Assembly (NCBI GenBank): GCA_019448385.1
Contig: JAGTXO010000018.1
Span: 186,001-250,000 of the forward strand
Length of the DNA stretch: 64,000 bases
From: Diacronema lutheri
Taxonomy: Eukaryota > Haptophyta > Pavlovophyceae > Pavlovales > Pavlovaceae
Direction: 5' to 3'
Shown here in pieces: positions 62,137 to 64,000 of this stretch; the stretch's first letter is position 1; the number at the start of each line of letters is the position of its first letter. Both the position numbers and the translations under genes were made by a program. The notes beneath the pieces are model-generated. The model saw nothing but the letters and a program-made list of their open reading frames with translations. It did no database searches and was not told where the DNA came from.

Positions 62137-63958
62137 CATTCTTCTGGTGCCATAGGTATTTGGCATTGCGACGGCCCGCTGTTTTTTTGGGGCGGGGAGA
62201 CGAGCCGTCAAGATGATTGTGCACAACGCGCTCTCGTCGCGCAAGACACGCCGACCGCGGACCCTGCGCACGGCACAACACGGTGCCGACATTGGAGATC
62301 CGTTCGTAAGCCTTTTGAATCCGTACGGTTGTTGGCTGCGTGCGGAGGAGGGCGGTGGGCGCATGGTTGCGGGTGCATGGATGGCGGCCGGCCGGCCGGC
62401 GGCTCGCGACCTTACGCGCATATTACTTTGCGACGCGCGTCGCCAGCAACTCGCTCCGGCGTGGTTTAACTTCGTCTTTTCCTCCGTGCGGCTGCTGGCG
62501 CTTCGCAAATGCACGCCCAGGTTGGATGGGCGCGAGGGCGCTCTTCCGGTCGGGATCGGCTGCGCGCTGCGACGGGCGGTTCCAAGGCGGTAGTTTCGTG
62601 CGCGTCACACAAGGCGCTGGCGGCGGGCGACTTCGCGCCGCAGCAGCTGGGCGTCGCAGTTTCGTCGGGCGGCGTCACGCTCGTTTTCTCTCTGCGCGAG
62701 CTCGTCGACGCAGAGCTCCTCGTCTTCTCTCTGCGCGCTCCGACTCGCGCGGCCGCTCAGGCGTCGCTCGAGCGCGTCATGCGCCGCCAGCTCGCTGCGT
62801 GCGTCGTGCGCGGGCACACGCAGCTGCCGCTCGCGCGCGCACGGTTAGTGCGCACGCGCTTGGGCGGCGCCGCGGCATGCAGCCGAGGAGGCGGCGCAGG
62901 CGGGCGCGGACGCGTGCGGTGGTCTGGACGGGAGGTGTCCGCTGTCGTCAGCGCCGTCAGAATTGTTTTGATCGTCGGTGGGCTTGGGCGCGAAAGGGCG
63001 CGCGGGCGCGGCTGCACGGGCGGCGGCGGTGGTGTGACGTGCTCGGACAACTTTTGGTTTAGCGACGGCTGCCTCCGTCGCGCTCTGGCGACCGCGCTCC
63101 GCACGCTCCGCCGCCCCTGCCCATCGACTGCGCCGGCACGACGAAACACACACTTTTGGCCGCTGTCGGTGAGTTTGGGAGCGAAGGAGCGCGCGGGCGG
63201 GGCGGCACGGGCGGTGGCGGCATGGCGTGCTCGGGATGGTGCCGCGCTCCGCCGGTGTGGTTGGGCGCTCTCGGTGGCGTGGCACCCGGCGGCGGCGGGC
63301 TGGACGGCGGCGACGGGCCGCACGGTGGCATGGCGGGCGGCGGCGCGCTGGCCGCGAGCGGCGACGCGCTCTGCGGCGACGGCAGGCTGCACAGTGGCGT
63401 GGCGGATGACGGCTTGCTGGCGGTGCGCGGCGTTGCACTCGACGGCGGCGACTCGCTGGGTTGGGATGCGGGGTGTGTGGGTGGTGAGTGCGGGCAGGGT
63501 TGGTGCGGGGATGGGGTTGGGGTTGGGGTCGGGATTTCGGTGTCGTGTGGGGCTGCGGCTCACTGAGGGTGGGCGGCGACGCGCTCCACGGCGACGGCGG
63601 GCTGCACGACGGCGTGGGGGGCCGGCGGCGCGCTGGGGGCGGGCGGGCGGCGGGCTTTGCGGCGGCGGCGAGTGGCTCGGCGGCGTGGCTGACGGTGGCT
63701 CAGTTACGGCGGTAGTTGTCATCGGCCTCTGAGCCTCTGCGTGCGCGTGCGCGGCTGCTGGTGACGACCTTTGCCACGGAAGCAGGGGCGCGCGGGCGGC
63801 GATGCGCGGCGGCTAGGCGCGGGCGGGCCTTTAAGCCTGCGCGGCCACGCCGCTCGCTCGCTGGTGCCCTGGATGCGCGAAGATCGACGACGTTGGTGGC
63901 GGCTTGATCCTGCGCAGTGACGCGCTGACCCCGCTGTCCTGACTCCTGACATAAGCGC
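62137..63958. repeat. repeat-rich region, no confident gene
   Basis: This contains two tandem-like copies (from about 62965 and about 63160) of a block also found inverted at 56690-56910. Its most recognisable core is CTGCCCATCGACTGCGCCGG at 63117. Next are degenerate repeats of a GGCTGCAC-x-GGCGTGGC unit (63290-63650) and a G-rich run near 63500-63535 with TTGGGG units. A plus-strand frame 62509..63732 (407 codons) and a minus-strand frame 62757..63722 are both open; neither shows a family. Residues 30-100 of the plus frame (AVSSGGVTLVFSLRELVDAE) are the most protein-like part. Confidence 0.45.
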
Positions 63959-64000
63959 TATTCGTCTTCGGAGACGCTCACGGCCGCGACCGTCTCCGCC
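63959..64000 (-). CDS. possible C-terminal end of a gene cut by the window edge
   Basis: On the minus strand the last bases read ETVAAVSVSEDE followed by TAG at 63961-63959. The acidic end is plausible for a real protein, but 13 codons are too few to identify anything. Confidence 0.2.

Overview
The window is 64 kb of very GC-rich nuclear DNA from a eukaryote. Coding exons are separated by short introns (mostly GT-AG, two GC-AG) filled with minisatellites and poly-C/poly-G runs. The genes belong to eukaryotic families: a 20S proteasome alpha subunit, SLY1, HUS1, TRAPPC12 and a kinesin. Two proteins carry a signal peptide followed by a transit-like leader, and one of these resembles DUF4079, a family of cyanobacteria and plastids. 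This suggests an alga with a secondary plastid. I would guess a haptophyte of the Emiliania/Chrysochromulina type, but the taxon is inference.

Region 1 (1-28 kb) is dense host sequence. Two tandem acyltransferase-3 membrane genes share all four splice positions. They are followed by a plastid-type RRM protein, a kinesin whose switch region cannot be found, TRAPPC12, a DUF4079-like protein, a Gly-rich coiled-coil protein, a histidine phosphatase, SLY1, HUS1, a DUF1769 (Duc1-like) protein and a patatin/cPLA2-like lipase. Genes lie in divergent pairs with 87-145 bp between starts and in convergent pairs separated by poly-C. I give exon-level models whose phases close for the acyltransferases, TRAPPC12, SLY1, DUF1769, the lipase and the proteasome gene.

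Region 2 (28-30.4 kb) is repeat-rich. It holds a GC hairpin, a dispersed repeat, a low-complexity repeat ORF and a 188 bp MITE with 24 bp inverted ends and TA duplications.

Region 3 (30.4-49.2 kb, minus strand) is the most unusual part: about 18.8 kb of almost uninterrupted reading frame in an intron-rich neighbourhood. Reading from the start codon it encodes a Ulp1-like (C48) cysteine protease domain, a long Ala/Arg-rich region with one hydrophobic segment, a second Ulp1-like domain, a YqaJ/lambda-exonuclease-type nuclease, a chromodomain, and a Fanzor (eukaryotic TnpB) RNA-guided nuclease with its RuvC aspartates and zinc knuckle. Two small candidate introns (62 and 128 bp, both phase 0) would join everything into one 6,208-residue product. 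I read this as the coding core of a large mobile element in which a Fanzor is fused to a histone-reader domain. Its termini were not found.

Region 4 (49.2-57.8 kb) holds, on the same strand, a USP-type deubiquitinase and a frameshifted PIF1-helicase remnant. They may belong to the same element or to a second, decayed one.

Region 5 (57.8-64 kb) has the PSMA1 proteasome gene, a small membrane/coiled-coil protein, a 15-bp-flanked copy of the dispersed repeat, a 1.7 kb TA-flanked inverted-repeat transposon with a broken zinc-ribbon ORF, and repeat-rich sequence to the end.
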